Shown: positions 32,515 through 42,230, counted from the first letter of the stretch. The stretch: DNA of 60,403 nucleotides from Desulfuromonas thiophila (GCF_900101955.1 NZ_FNAQ01000014.1:1-60403), one strand, 5' to 3'. Numbers and translations: made by a program. The notes: generated by a model from the sequence alone, not told the origin.

Positions 32515-32580
32515 GCGACCCCTGCCTGTTCCCCTGGGTGCGGTCCGCCGGTGGGCCGATAATGAAACAAGAAGGAAGCA

Positions 32581-34524
32581 ATGCTGCAGCTCAGTCATAT
32601 TGAAGTCAATTTTTCCGGTCGGCGGATCTTTGCCGATATCAGCTGGCATCTCAAGCCGGGCCAGCGTGTCGGTCTGTGCGGCGAGAACGGTGCTGGCAAG
32701 TCGACCCTGCTCAAACTGCTGTGTGGCCAGGTGGAAGCCGATCGGGGCGATCTGGTACTGGCCCGCGGCACCAGCATCGGTTATCTGCCGCAGGATGGTC
32801 TGACCTACCGTGGGCGCAGCCTGTATGCCGAGGTGGAGAGTGCCTGCGCCGAGGTGCTGGCCCTGGGGCGGGAGATGGCCGAACTGGAACAGCGCATCGC
32901 CGGTGACGCCGACGAAACGGCCTTGGCGCGCTATGCCGAGGTGCAGGAGCGCCATCGCCAACTGGGCGGTTTTAGCCTCGAAGCCGATATCGCGCGCGTG
33001 TTGCATGGTCTGGGTTTTTCCCGGAGCGATTGGGATAAACCCTGCGAGCAGTTTTCCGGTGGCTGGCAGATGCGCATCGCCCTGGCCCGCTTGCTGTTGC
33101 AACGGCCCAACCTGCTGCTGCTTGACGAGCCGACCAACCATCTGGACCTGCCGGCGCGTGATTGGCTGGAAAGCTACCTGATCGGTTATCCCGGCAGTGT
33201 GGTGCTGGTGTCACATGATCGTTTCTTTATGGACCAGGTGGTGCAGCGCATTGTCGAGCTGTGGAACGGTGGCCTGACCGAATATCCCGGCAATTATTCA
33301 CTCTATCTGCAGGAGCGCGATCGGCGGGTGGATGCCCTGCGGGCGGCCAAGCAGCAGCAGGACGAGGAGATCGAGCGCCTCGAAGCCTTCATTAACCGCT
33401 TTCGTTATCAGGCCAACAAGGCTGCTCAGGTGCAGAGCCGTGTGCGCCAGCTGGACAAGATCGAGCGCATTCAGATTCCCCCCCAACGCAAGAAAATCGC
33501 CTTTCGTTTTCCATCAGCGCCACGCAGCGGCAAGGAACTGATCGTGCTGGAGCAGGTGGCCCAGCGCTATGCCGATCTGCAGGTGTTCAGCGGTGTCGAT
33601 CTGACCATCAGCCGGGGCGAGCGGGTGGCGCTGGTGGGTGCCAACGGTGCCGGCAAGTCGACCCTGATGCGGCTGTTGTGTGGCGTGGAAGCGCCGGCGC
33701 AGGGCTGCTGCCGGCTGGGCCATCAGGTCGAGCTGGCCTATTTCGCCCAGGATCAGGCGCAGGTGCTCAATCCGGCCAATACGGTGCTGCAGGAAATTAC
33801 CGCGGCCGCGCCGGTGGCCATGGTGCCACGTCTGCGCGATGTGCTGGGCAGCTTTCTGTTCAGTGGCGACGATGTGCATAAATCCGTCGCCGTGCTGTCC
33901 GGCGGTGAGCGTAACCGGCTGGCGCTGGCCATTTTGCTGTTGCGGCCGGCCAATCTGCTGCTGCTCGACGAGCCGACCAACCATCTCGATCTGGCGTCGA
34001 AGGAGGTGCTGCTCGATGCTCTGCGGCACTACAGCGGCACGCTGGTGTTCGTGTCGCACGACCGCTATTTTGTTGACAGTCTGGCGACGCGGGTGTTGGA
34101 GGTGGCCGATGGCCGGGTGACCTCCTGGCCGGGCAACTACGAGGATTTTTTGCGCGCCAAGCAGGCGCTGGGGCAGGGCGGCCATGCGCAGCTGCGGGTG
34201 GAAAGCTGCGCTGTTGCGGCTAACGGCCGACCTGGCGAGGACAAGCAGGCCCGCATGGAGGAACACGCCCGCCGGCGCGAGCAGGTCAAGCAACAGCGGC
34301 GGCTGCAGAAGGAACTGGAGCAGATTGAAGGACGGATCGGTGAGCTGGAGACGCGGCGTGATGGCCTGGAACGGGAACTGGCCGATCCGGCGCTCTATGC
34401 CGAGCCGGCGGCCTTCAATGCCCGCAGTGCCGACTATGCCGCTGTTGACGCCGAGTTGACGGCGGCCTATGCCGAGTGGGAAGAGCTGCAGCACCAGGTC
34501 GAGGGCCTGGAGGAGGCATCATGA
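32581..34524 (+). CDS. ABC-F family ATPase
   Basis: A 647-residue soluble protein with two ABC domains and no membrane segments. Domain 1 has Walker A GENGAGKST (about 38-46), signature FSGGWQMR and Walker B LLLLDEPTNHLD. Domain 2 has GANGAGKST, LSGGERNR and LLLLDEPTNHLD. The P-site tRNA interaction linker lies at about 245-310 (basic, YQANKAAQVQSRVRQLDKIE). A charged C-terminal coiled coil follows at about 560-640. ABC-F proteins act on ribosomes as translation factors or antibiotic-protection proteins. AAGGAAG precedes the ATG. The leader has attenuator-like hairpins. It overlaps the next gene by 4 bp. Confidence 0.92.
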   Translation: MLQLSHIEVNFSGRRIFADISWHLKPGQRVGLCGENGAGKSTLLKLLCGQVEADRGDLVLARGTSIGYLPQDGLTYRGRSLYAEVESACAEVLALGREMAELEQRIAGDADETALARYAEVQERHRQLGGFSLEADIARVLHGLGFSRSDWDKPCEQFSGGWQMRIALARLLLQRPNLLLLDEPTNHLDLPARDWLESYLIGYPGSVVLVSHDRFFMDQVVQRIVELWNGGLTEYPGNYSLYLQERDRRVDALRAAKQQQDEEIERLEAFINRFRYQANKAAQVQSRVRQLDKIERIQIPPQRKKIAFRFPSAPRSGKELIVLEQVAQRYADLQVFSGVDLTISRGERVALVGANGAGKSTLMRLLCGVEAPAQGCCRLGHQVELAYFAQDQAQVLNPANTVLQEITAAAPVAMVPRLRDVLGSFLFSGDDVHKSVAVLSGGERNRLALAILLLRPANLLLLDEPTNHLDLASKEVLLDALRHYSGTLVFVSHDRYFVDSLATRVLEVADGRVTSWPGNYEDFLRAKQALGQGGHAQLRVESCAVAANGRPGEDKQARMEEHARRREQVKQQRRLQKELEQIEGRIGELETRRDGLERELADPALYAEPAAFNARSADYAAVDAELTAAYAEWEELQHQVEGLEEAS

Positions 34525-35174
34525 GACTGTTGCCACGGGGGCGCAGCGTCAAGTCAGGTCTTGATGCGGCCCGTTTGAAGATGCCGGAAACCCTGGTCAA
34601 GCTGGCCAGCAGCGGTCTGACCGGCACCATCGGTTTTGATGGCGACGATCAGTGCGGCGTACTCTGCTGCGAGGAGGGCCAGATCGTGGCGGCCCTGTGG
34701 CAGCAGGACGATCAGCGCCACAGCGGTGTGGCGGCCCTGCAGGCCATCTTTCGCCTGCTGCAGAGCCGCTCCTGCCCGCTGCAGCTTTACCGGTTTGATG
34801 CGGACGTGCTGCCGCTGCTGCAGCAGGTCTGCCACGGTGAACACCTCGCCTGTGGTCAGGTGCTGGACTGGCTGGATGTCGATCGTCTGCTGGCGGAATT
34901 GCGTCGCACCGCCTTCACTGGCGCCTTGCGGCTCTACAGCGCCCGCCAGCTGTGCCTGATCTTCTACCGCGACGGCCGGCCGAGCGGTTTCTGTCCTGAC
35001 GATGCCGGCGGATTGACCCGGCGCCTGGAGCTGCACAACTCCGTGGCGCTGGAACCCGATGGCCGTTTTGATCTGATCCGTTCTGTCGCCCGGCCTGACC
35101 GGCTGGCCGGCAGCACGACCGGCGCCGGACTGGAAAAACTCTGGCTGGGGGTCTGGCGCCAGCTTAATCCGTAG
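34521..35174 (+). CDS. DUF4388/PATAN-like protein
   Basis: A 217-residue protein starting at the ATG of an ATGA overlap with the ABC-F gene. Residues 20-75 (LASSGLTGTIGFDGDDQCGVLCCEEGQIVAALW, split by the overall pattern G-x-L-x-F and G-x-I-V-x-A) resemble the PATAN/DUF4388 fold common in deltaproteobacteria, and a second similar unit at 125-160 reads FTGALRLYSARQLCLIFYRDG. Such proteins accompany two-component and polarity systems. The role here is unknown. The 3' end overlaps the convergent OmpA-like gene by 11 bp. Confidence 0.55.
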   Translation: MRLLPRGRSVKSGLDAARLKMPETLVKLASSGLTGTIGFDGDDQCGVLCCEEGQIVAALWQQDDQRHSGVAALQAIFRLLQSRSCPLQLYRFDADVLPLLQQVCHGEHLACGQVLDWLDVDRLLAELRRTAFTGALRLYSARQLCLIFYRDGRPSGFCPDDAGGLTRRLELHNSVALEPDGRFDLIRSVARPDRLAGSTTGAGLEKLWLGVWRQLNP

Positions 35175-36060
35175 CCGGTCCGTCCGCCGTGCCGGCGCTG
35201 GTGTCGTCGTCGCCCACCAGCACGATTTCGATACGGCGGTTCTGGGCGCGGCCTTCGGCGGTGTCGTTGTCGGCCACCGGTCGGTACGGACCGAAGGCGG
35301 CGATTTCAAGCTTTTCTCCACCAATGCCCGATTGTTGCTGCAGAAAACGCACGACATGGCTGGCGCGGGCGGCGGCCAGCTCCCAGTTGCTGGGAAAGCG
35401 CTGCTGCAGGCTGGCCTTGATGGGCCGATTGTCGGTGTGTCCCTCCACCCGGATGCGCTTGCCCGCGACCTTTTTCAGGGCGCCACCCACCTGCCGCAGC
35501 ACCCGGTACCCCTCCTCGGTCAGTTCCGCCGTGCCCGAGGCAAACAGCACCTTTTCCACCAGATTGACGGTCAGCTGACCCTTGAGCTGGCGAATGGTCA
35601 GTTCGCCGCGCTCAAGCTCCTTTTCCAGGGTGCCGACCAGCTCGTTGTAGGTGCTCGACATCTGGGCCAGGCGCGCCTCGCGGGCGATACGCTCGCGTTC
35701 CAGGTTACGCTGCAGTTCGGCGCTGAGCTGCTGCAGATGCTGTCGCTGCTCCTCCAGCTGCCGCTGTTTTTGCTGCTGTGCGCTGATTTCTTGCTGCAGC
35801 GTCTCGACTCTGGCATGATAAATCCCGGACAGACGCTCACGCTCGGCCTGCTGTTCCACCAGCGCCTGTTCCAGAGAAGCCTGGGCGTCAGCCAGAGATG
35901 TCTTGATCTGGCCGCGATCCTCTTCACACCGATCCAGCTGCAGGCGCAGCTGTTCGGCCGAACTGACCTGCTGATCGTAACGGGTTTTGCTGACACAGCC
36001 TGTCAGGAGCAGGGCCGCGCATAACAACAGAATCGGGAGCCTGGGCAACAACGACGACAT
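35164..36060 (-). CDS. OmpA-family lipoprotein with coiled coil
   Basis: A 298-residue protein starting at 36060 with AAGGAGG 7 nt upstream. The signal peptide ends in a lipobox, LLLTGC, near residue 20. A Gln/Glu-rich coiled coil covers about residues 30-140. The C-terminal OmpA domain (about 155-285) has VLFASGTAELTEEGYRVL, IRVEGHTDNRPI, NWELAAARASHVVRFL and AEGRAQNRRIEI. It would anchor in a membrane by lipid and bind peptidoglycan by the OmpA domain. nadC is divergent. Confidence 0.9.
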   Translation of the reverse strand: MSSLLPRLPILLLCAALLLTGCVSKTRYDQQVSSAEQLRLQLDRCEEDRGQIKTSLADAQASLEQALVEQQAERERLSGIYHARVETLQQEISAQQQKQRQLEEQRQHLQQLSAELQRNLERERIAREARLAQMSSTYNELVGTLEKELERGELTIRQLKGQLTVNLVEKVLFASGTAELTEEGYRVLRQVGGALKKVAGKRIRVEGHTDNRPIKASLQQRFPSNWELAAARASHVVRFLQQQSGIGGEKLEIAAFGPYRPVADNDTAEGRAQNRRIEIVLVGDDDTSAGTADGPATD

Positions 36061-36222
36061 CGGCAACCTCCTTGGGAAAGACGTGATGGCGGTGGGAGCG
36101 CAAGGCTGGACCACCGTCTGGCTGTTCACGGCTAGTTGTAACACAGGCCGCCCAAGGGCGGAAGGGGCGGGGCGCCGGGCGCCGCCGTGGCACAAACCTC
36201 AGAAAAAGGCAGGAACAGGCGC

Positions 36223-37050
36223 ATGTTGTTTGAAGTAGATGAAATTATTACCCGCGCCCTGCGCGAGGATATTGGTACCGGCGATGTTACGACAAGGGCG
36301 ACGGTGCCGCCCGGCCGGCAGGCGCGGGCCCAGCTGGTGGCCAAGGACGATTTTGTGCTCTGTGGTATCGAGGTGGCGCGGCAGGTGTTCAGCCGGCTCG
36401 ATCCGGACATCTGTTTCGAAGCCCTCAAAAGCGATGGCAGCCGGGTTGGCCGGGGCGAGGTGCTGGCCTGGCTCAAGGGCGATGCCGCCCAGCTGTTGCA
36501 GGGCGAACGGGTCGCTCTCAATTTGCTGCAGCGCATGAGCGGCATCGCCACCACCACGGCGGCTTATGTCGCCGCCGTGGCCGGCAGTAACGCCACCATT
36601 GTCGATACCCGCAAGACCATGCCCGGTTTGCGTGTACTCGACAAGTACGCTGTCCGTATTGGCGGTGGCCAGAATCATCGTACCTCGCTGTACGATGGCG
36701 TGCTGATCAAGGAAAACCACATCGCCGCTGCCGGCGGCATTGTGCCGGCGGTGCAGCGTGCCCGTACCCAGGTGCCGCACACCTTGAAGATCGAGGTCGA
36801 AACGCGCGATCTGGATGAGGTGCGTCAGGCGTTGGAGGTGGGGGCCGACATCATCATGCTGGACAACATGAATCTTGAGCAGATGGGTGAGGCCGTGACC
36901 CTGATTGGCGACCGGGCTCTGACCGAGGCTTCCGGCGGCGTCAATCTCGACCGTGTTGCCGCCATTGCCGCCACTGGTGTGCGGCTGATTTCCGTTGGGG
37001 CTCTGACCCATTCCGTGCGGGCTGCTGATATCTCGCTGCTGTTCACCTAG
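36223..37050 (+). CDS. nadC: nicotinate-nucleotide pyrophosphorylase (carboxylating)
   Basis: A 275-residue quinolinate phosphoribosyltransferase that makes nicotinate mononucleotide in NAD synthesis. The signatures REDIGTGDVTT, LNLLQRMSGIAT, TRKTMPGLRVLDKYAVRIGG and GGQNHRTSLYDGVLIKENH are complete, including the Arg, His and Lys residues that bind quinolinate and PRPP. IEVETRDLDE and ADIIMLDNM follow. AGGAACAGG precedes the ATG at 36223. birA follows 9 bp later, and coaX after that, giving a cofactor operon nadC-birA-coaX. Confidence 0.95.
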   Translation: MLFEVDEIITRALREDIGTGDVTTRATVPPGRQARAQLVAKDDFVLCGIEVARQVFSRLDPDICFEALKSDGSRVGRGEVLAWLKGDAAQLLQGERVALNLLQRMSGIATTTAAYVAAVAGSNATIVDTRKTMPGLRVLDKYAVRIGGGQNHRTSLYDGVLIKENHIAAAGGIVPAVQRARTQVPHTLKIEVETRDLDEVRQALEVGADIIMLDNMNLEQMGEAVTLIGDRALTEASGGVNLDRVAAIAATGVRLISVGALTHSVRAADISLLFT

Positions 37051-37059
37051 GGGCTGGCG

Positions 37060-38064
37060 ATGGCTGATCCGGGGATGCGCCACGCCATTGTACAGCTGCT
37101 GCTTGAAGCCGGAGAGGCTTGTCTGTCGGGCCAGCAGATCAGCAGCCGGCTGGGGATCAGCCGGGCGGCGGTGTGGAAGCACATTGAGGCGTTGCGTCAT
37201 GACGGTTTCGATATCTGTGCCCAGACCGCCCGTGGCTACCGCCTGCGCCATTGCCCCGACCGGCTGTTGCCGGCGGCCATCGATGCCGGCCTGACCACCG
37301 CCTTTGTCGGCCGCCAGATCGACTACCATGCCTGTATCGATTCGACCAATGAACGGGCCAGCCAGCTGGCGCGAGCGGGCGCCGAGGAGGGTCTGGTGGT
37401 GCTGGCCGAGGAACAGAGCGCCGGCCGTGGCCGGCTGGGGCGCAGCTGGCGTTCGCCGGCCGGCGTGAACCTGTATGCCTCGCTGGTACTGCGGCCCCAG
37501 GTGCCGCTCAACCAGGCGGCGCAGCTGACCTTTCTTTCCGCTGTGGCGGTGGCCCGTGCCGTCGAGCAGATCAGCGGTCTGCAGGTTCAGCTCAAATGGC
37601 CCAACGATGTGCTGCTGCAGGGGCACAAACTGGCTGGCCTGCTCAACGAACTCAGCGCCGAAACCGAGGGTATTCACCATTTGATTGTCGGCATTGGCGT
37701 CAACCTCAACATGACCGCCGACCAGTTCTCCGCTGATCTGCGGTATCCGGCCACCTCGCTGCTGCTGGCGACGGGCCGGCCTGTTGACCGGGTTCACTTT
37801 GCCCAGCTGTTGTTTCAGGAGCTTGAACAGCTCTATCTGCTGCTGCAGCGCAGTGGTTTCACGCCTCTGCGATTGGCCTGGGAGGCCCTGTGCGATCTGA
37901 CCGGCCGGTCGGTACAGGTTGATTGCGGCAGCGAAATCCTCTATGGCACGGTGGCCGGACTGGCCGAGGATGGCGCGCTGCTGCTGCGCACGGCGGCCGG
38001 AGATATTCACCCCGTTTATGCCGGCGATGTGCGGCCCTGGCCGCCTGTTGCCTCAAATCACTGA
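37060..38064 (+). CDS. birA: bifunctional biotin-[acetyl-CoA-carboxylase] ligase / biotin operon repressor
   Basis: A 334-residue protein. An N-terminal winged helix (ISSRLGISRAAVWKHIEAL, about residues 27-45) marks a DNA-binding bifunctional BirA. The ligase domain shows SAGRGRLGRSW (biotinyl-AMP loop), KWPNDVLLQGHKLAGLLNE and IVGIGVNLN. The C-terminal SH3-like domain ends GDVRPW. It attaches biotin to carboxyl-carrier proteins and can repress biotin synthesis genes. Between nadC and coaX. Confidence 0.94.
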   Translation: MADPGMRHAIVQLLLEAGEACLSGQQISSRLGISRAAVWKHIEALRHDGFDICAQTARGYRLRHCPDRLLPAAIDAGLTTAFVGRQIDYHACIDSTNERASQLARAGAEEGLVVLAEEQSAGRGRLGRSWRSPAGVNLYASLVLRPQVPLNQAAQLTFLSAVAVARAVEQISGLQVQLKWPNDVLLQGHKLAGLLNELSAETEGIHHLIVGIGVNLNMTADQFSADLRYPATSLLLATGRPVDRVHFAQLLFQELEQLYLLLQRSGFTPLRLAWEALCDLTGRSVQVDCGSEILYGTVAGLAEDGALLLRTAAGDIHPVYAGDVRPWPPVASNH

Positions 38065-38118
38065 AATCAAGGAGCTGTTCATGTCTGCTGTTGTCCGCTG
38101 TGGTCTTGCGAGGTGCAC

Positions 38119-38883
38119 ATGCTGCTGGTGATCGATGTCGGCAATACCAACACGGTTCTGGGGCTGTACGCCGCCGGAGCCCTCAAGCACAGCTGGCGGA
38201 TTCGCAGTGACAAGGCGCGTACCGCCGACGAGTACGCCGTCTTGTTCGGCAACCTGTTTGCCCTGCAGGGCTTGCGGCTGGAGCAGGTTCGGGCGGTGAT
38301 GATTTCCTGTGTGGTGCCGCCGCTGCTCGATACCCTCCAGCGCCTATGTCGCAGCTATTTCGCGTTGGAGCCTGGCCTGGTCGGGCCGCAGATGAAAACC
38401 GGCATGACCCTGTGCTACGACAATCCGCAGGAGGTGGGCGCCGACCGCATCGTCAACGCCGTGGCGGCCTACCATAAGCACCGCTGCAGCCTTATCGTGG
38501 TCGATTTTGGCACCGCTACCACCTTCGACTACATCTGCCCGGCCGGCAGCTACCAGGGCGGCGCCATCGCGCCCGGGCTGGCCATTTCCGCCAATGCCCT
38601 GCACGATCATGCCAGCAAGCTGCCACGCGTGGCCCTGCAACCGCCGCCGCAGGTGGTGGCGAAAAACACGGTGCACAGCATTCAGGCCGGTCTGCTGTTC
38701 GGCTATGCCGGGCTGGTGGATGGCATTGTCCGCCGAATGGCCCGCGAGGTGGCGACCACGCCCAAGGTGGTGGCCACCGGCGGCCTGGCGCGCCAGATTG
38801 CCGGCGTTTCCGAGACCATCGAGGAGGTGGACGATCTGCTGACCCTCGATGGTCTGTTTTTGTTGCATCAGCTCAATCCCTGA
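38119..38883 (+). CDS. coaX: type III pantothenate kinase
   Basis: A 254-residue ASKHA-fold kinase that phosphorylates pantothenate in the first step of CoA synthesis. [16 protein letters not shown] is the phosphate-1 loop; [12 protein letters not shown] and [13 protein letters not shown] carry the catalytic Asp and phosphate-2 loop; GGAIAPGL and VATGGLA follow. The ATG at 38119 has GAGGTG upstream; a GTG 6 nt earlier is in frame. The type III enzyme needs a monovalent cation and is not inhibited by CoA. Third gene of the cofactor operon. Confidence 0.95.
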   Translation: MLLVIDVGNTNTVLGLYAAGALKHSWRIRSDKARTADEYAVLFGNLFALQGLRLEQVRAVMISCVVPPLLDTLQRLCRSYFALEPGLVGPQMKTGMTLCYDNPQEVGADRIVNAVAAYHKHRCSLIVVDFGTATTFDYICPAGSYQGGAIAPGLAISANALHDHASKLPRVALQPPPQVVAKNTVHSIQAGLLFGYAGLVDGIVRRMAREVATTPKVVATGGLARQIAGVSETIEEVDDLLTLDGLFLLHQLNP

Positions 38884-38973
38884 GGTTTACAACGGCCAAC
38901 GGCCGAAAAAAGTCCGATTTCGTGCGATCTGTGGCAAGACCTTCTTCAACCGACAGGAACGAAAGGAGCGACC

Positions 38974-41052
38974 ATGGCACAACAGGAGACGACATCGATT
39001 CGCAATGTAGGGATTGTCGCCCATGGCGGCGCCGGCAAAACCTCCCTGGTGGAGGCCATGCTGTTTAATACCGGCATGACCGACCGGCTCGGCAAGGTGG
39101 ATGACGGCACCTCGAACATGGATTTCGAGCCGGAGGAAATCAAGCGCCGAATCACCATCAGCTCCAGTCTGCACCATTGCCCGTGGAAGGATCACAGCCT
39201 GCATCTGGTCGACACGCCGGGCTATTCCAACTTTCTCCACGATACCCGCAACTGCCTGCGGGTGCTGGGTGGCGGGGTGCTGATCGTTTCGGCCATCAGC
39301 GGTGTCAAGGCCCAGACCCAGAAGATCTGGCAGTGGGCCAGGGAATACGAGGTGCCGCTGATCGCCTTTGTCAACAAGCTTGATCGCGAACGGGCCGATT
39401 GCCTGCGCGCCGTCGACGACATGGAGAAGATGCTTGGCTGCCGTGGGGTGCTGGTCAACATGCCGCTGGGACAGGACGGCGATTTCCGGGGCATCATCGA
39501 TCTGGTCAACATGCGGGCGCGGCTGTTTCAGTTCGATGAAAAAGGCACCTACCGCGAGGAAGACATTCCCGCCGAATACCTGGCCGAAGCCCAGCGCCTG
39601 CGTGCCCTGCTGCTTGAAGCGGTGGCCGATGCCGATGACAGCCTGATGGAGAAATACCTGGAAAACGAGGATCTCTCGCGTGAGGATATTCTCCAGGGGT
39701 TGCGCGAGGGCACCCTCACCGGTGTGTTCACGCCGGTCCTCTGTGGCAGCGCCACCGCCAATATCGGGGTGCGCCAGCTGCTCGATTACATCGTTCACTG
39801 CCTGCCATCGCCGGTGGACAAGGGCGTGCAGATCGGTACCCGCCCTGCCAGCGACGAAATGGTGGAGCGGCAGCCCGACCCGCAGGCGCCGTTCTCCGCA
39901 ATGGTGTTCAAAACCATCAACGATCCCTTCTCCGGCAAGCTGACCCTGTTCCGCATCTATTCCGGCACCCTCAAGTCCGATTCGAGTGTCTACAACGCCA
40001 CCCGCGAACAGGACGAACGCGTCGGCCAACTCTATGTGCTTGAAGGCAAGAAACAGGTGCCCATCGCCGAGGCCAAGGCGGGCGATATTGTTGCCGTGGC
40101 CAAGATGAAGCATACCGCTACCGGCGACACCCTGTGCAGTTCCACCGATCCGGTGCGGTTCGACAGCATTCTGCAGCTTAAGCCGGTGATCTCTTTTGCC
40201 CTCAAGGCTTGCAGCAAGGCCGACGAGGACAAGATTCATACCGGTCTGCAGCGACTGATGGAGGAAGATCCGACCCTGCAGATCAGCCGCGACGAGCAGA
40301 CCCACGAAATGATTCTCTCCGGTATGGGGCAGGTGCATATCGAGGTGGCGGTGGAACGGCTCAAACGCAAGTATGGCGTGGAGGTCGAATTGCAGGCGCC
40401 CAAGGTGCCGTATCGTGAAACCATTCGTGGCAAGGCGCGGCTGCAGAACAAATACAAGAAGCAGTCGGGCGGGCGCGGCCAATATGGCGATGTCTGGATC
40501 GAACTGGAGCCTTTGGCGGCCGGTGGCGGCTACGAGTTTGTCGACAACATTGTCGGCGGCGTGATTCCGCGCCAGTACATCCCGGCGGTGAGCAAGGGCA
40601 TCCAGGAGGCCATGGCCAAGGGTACCCTGGGCGGCTATCCGGTGGTCGATGTCAAGGTGACACTGTTCGACGGCTCGCACCATTCCGTCGATTCATCGGA
40701 AATGGCCTTTAAGATTGCCGGTTCCATGGCGTTCAAGAAGGGTATGGAGCAGGCCCGGCCGGTGCTGCTTGAACCCATCATGCAGATGGAGGTGATCGTG
40801 CCGGACGACTGCATCGGCGATGTCATCGGCGATATCAATTCGCGCCGTGGTCGGGTGCTGGGGGTCGAACCCCAGGCCGGCAGCCAGGCTGTGATTGTTC
40901 AGGTGCCCATGGCCGAGGTGTTGCGCTATGCCCCTGAATTGCGCTCGATGACCTCGGACCGGGGTCTGTTCACCATGGAGTTTTCCCACTACGAGGAGGT
41001 GCCGTCGCACCTGACCGCCAAAGTCCTGGCGGAACGCAATGCCGGAGACTGA
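38974..41052 (+). CDS. elongation factor G-like GTPase (EF-G paralogue)
   Basis: A 692-residue five-domain translational GTPase. G1 is AHGGAGKTS instead of the AHIDAGKTT of canonical EF-G, G3 is VDTPGYSNF and G4 NKLD. Domain IV contains GGRGQYGDVWIELEP and the C-terminal SDRGLFTMEFSHYEEVP. The altered P-loop and the missing str operon (rpsL, rpsG, tuf) mark it as an EF-G2-like paralogue rather than the main translocase. AAAGGAG precedes the ATG. The downstream HEAT-like gene starts at the stop codon. Confidence 0.88.
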   Translation: MAQQETTSIRNVGIVAHGGAGKTSLVEAMLFNTGMTDRLGKVDDGTSNMDFEPEEIKRRITISSSLHHCPWKDHSLHLVDTPGYSNFLHDTRNCLRVLGGGVLIVSAISGVKAQTQKIWQWAREYEVPLIAFVNKLDRERADCLRAVDDMEKMLGCRGVLVNMPLGQDGDFRGIIDLVNMRARLFQFDEKGTYREEDIPAEYLAEAQRLRALLLEAVADADDSLMEKYLENEDLSREDILQGLREGTLTGVFTPVLCGSATANIGVRQLLDYIVHCLPSPVDKGVQIGTRPASDEMVERQPDPQAPFSAMVFKTINDPFSGKLTLFRIYSGTLKSDSSVYNATREQDERVGQLYVLEGKKQVPIAEAKAGDIVAVAKMKHTATGDTLCSSTDPVRFDSILQLKPVISFALKACSKADEDKIHTGLQRLMEEDPTLQISRDEQTHEMILSGMGQVHIEVAVERLKRKYGVEVELQAPKVPYRETIRGKARLQNKYKKQSGGRGQYGDVWIELEPLAAGGGYEFVDNIVGGVIPRQYIPAVSKGIQEAMAKGTLGGYPVVDVKVTLFDGSHHSVDSSEMAFKIAGSMAFKKGMEQARPVLLEPIMQMEVIVPDDCIGDVIGDINSRRGRVLGVEPQAGSQAVIVQVPMAEVLRYAPELRSMTSDRGLFTMEFSHYEEVPSHLTAKVLAERNAGD

Positions 41053-42099
41053 TTGTTGACTTCGCCGGATTCCTCCCTGGACGGGCAACTGCAGCTATCC
41101 GCCGCCGTTGCCCGTCTGCTCGACCCCGCCACCAGCACCAGCCAGCGCCAGCAGGCCGTTCGCGGTCAGCTGGCGCTGGACATGCGCGATCAGCTGCTGC
41201 TGTGGTTCTGCATCTGCCGGCAGGATGATGTCGCGCTGTGCGGCCAGGCCGAAGCCGCCCTGCGCGCCAGCACGGCCATGGCCCTTAAGCCGCTGTTGCA
41301 GGACAGCCACCTGCCGCCCGAGCTGTTCGATTTTGTGCTGCGGGTGCGGGCCGACGATCTGGGTACCGTCATCCTGCTGCGCAGCAATCCGGTCGTGCCT
41401 GTTTCAAGTTGGCAACGCCTGTTCGGTCACTGCAGCTACGAGGTGCTGAGCTTCTTCTTCGACAGTATCTGCCCGTTTAAATTGCGGCCGCAGGAGTTGC
41501 AGGCGGTGCTGCACAACACGCAGGCCACCGAGGCCATGCGGCAGCAGGCCCGCGAGCGGCTGTCGGCCAGCGGTGTTCAGCCGCAGGAAACGGGCGGTAC
41601 GGCTGCTGCAGGGACTGCGTCAGCCGCGCTGCTGGAGGATGAGGCGGTTTTTACTGCCGAAGAGGCTGAGGACGAGGCCCTGGCCATCAGCAGCAAACAG
41701 CAGCTGGCGCAGGAACTGGGCATTGGCGAAAAGATCAAGATGGCCATGACCGGAGACAAGGAGTGGCGCACCATCCTGCTGCGGGACAGCAACAAGCAGG
41801 TCAGCACCGCCGTTTTGCAGAATCCGCGGATTACCGAAGGCGAGATTCTGCTGCTGACGCAGAACCGCAGCGCCAGCGACGAGCTGATCCGGCCGATTCT
41901 CCTCAATCGTGAATGGCTGAAAAACTACGCCATCCGTCACGCCCTGGTGCAGCATCCGCGCACCCCCCTGCCGCAGGCCCTGCGTTTTCTGGCCACGCTC
42001 AACGACAAGGATATCCGCGTGCTGGCCAAAAGCCGGGGCATTTCCTCGGTGCTGGTCAATGCCTGCCGGCGCATGCTGGCGGCCAAGACCCAGCGCTAG
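41053..42099 (+). CDS. helical-repeat protein, unknown function
   Basis: A protein of about 348 residues starting with TTG at 41053 or 41056, adjacent to the EF-G paralogue stop, with GGAG a few bases upstream. It is almost entirely alpha-helical. The C-terminal 140 residues (from KEWRTILLRDSNKQVSTAVL) look like LRV/HEAT-type repeats, each with Leu-rich helix pairs (ITEGEILLLTQNRSASDELI, IRHALVQHPRTPLPQALRFL). A Glu/Ala-rich stretch near residue 200 is a linker. Similar uncharacterised proteins are seen in Geobacter relatives. Coupling to an EF-G suggests a ribosome-related role, but this is inference. Confidence 0.65.
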   Translation: MLTSPDSSLDGQLQLSAAVARLLDPATSTSQRQQAVRGQLALDMRDQLLLWFCICRQDDVALCGQAEAALRASTAMALKPLLQDSHLPPELFDFVLRVRADDLGTVILLRSNPVVPVSSWQRLFGHCSYEVLSFFFDSICPFKLRPQELQAVLHNTQATEAMRQQARERLSASGVQPQETGGTAAAGTASAALLEDEAVFTAEEAEDEALAISSKQQLAQELGIGEKIKMAMTGDKEWRTILLRDSNKQVSTAVLQNPRITEGEILLLTQNRSASDELIRPILLNREWLKNYAIRHALVQHPRTPLPQALRFLATLNDKDIRVLAKSRGISSVLVNACRRMLAAKTQR

Positions 42100-42230
42100 A
42101 CGCGGGCCGTTTTTTCGTTTGACCCTGCCGCTCGCCCTGTGTTAGTGAAAAAGCGTTTTAAAATCAGTATTTTATCCTGATCAAATCTTTAGTTTGGGCC
42201 GATGAAACATGGCCCGGGAGGAATCTGTCC

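Larger units (their letters stand above)
32109..32580. other. divergent intergenic region and ABC-F leader
   Basis: No annotated gene. Contains the operator-like palindrome at 32135-32155, an extended -10 element at 32345-32353, a possible 16-codon leader frame at 32362-32415 without a ribosome-binding site, and two hairpins before the ABC-F gene. Confidence 0.5.

Noticed and set aside
32109-32570. N-terminal extension of the secreted-protein gene
   Set aside because: The ATG at 32108 has a perfect AGGAGG and puts the signal peptide near the N-terminus; the extension has neither.
38887-40683. 598-codon open frame on the minus strand
   Set aside because: Antisense to the EF-G paralogue.
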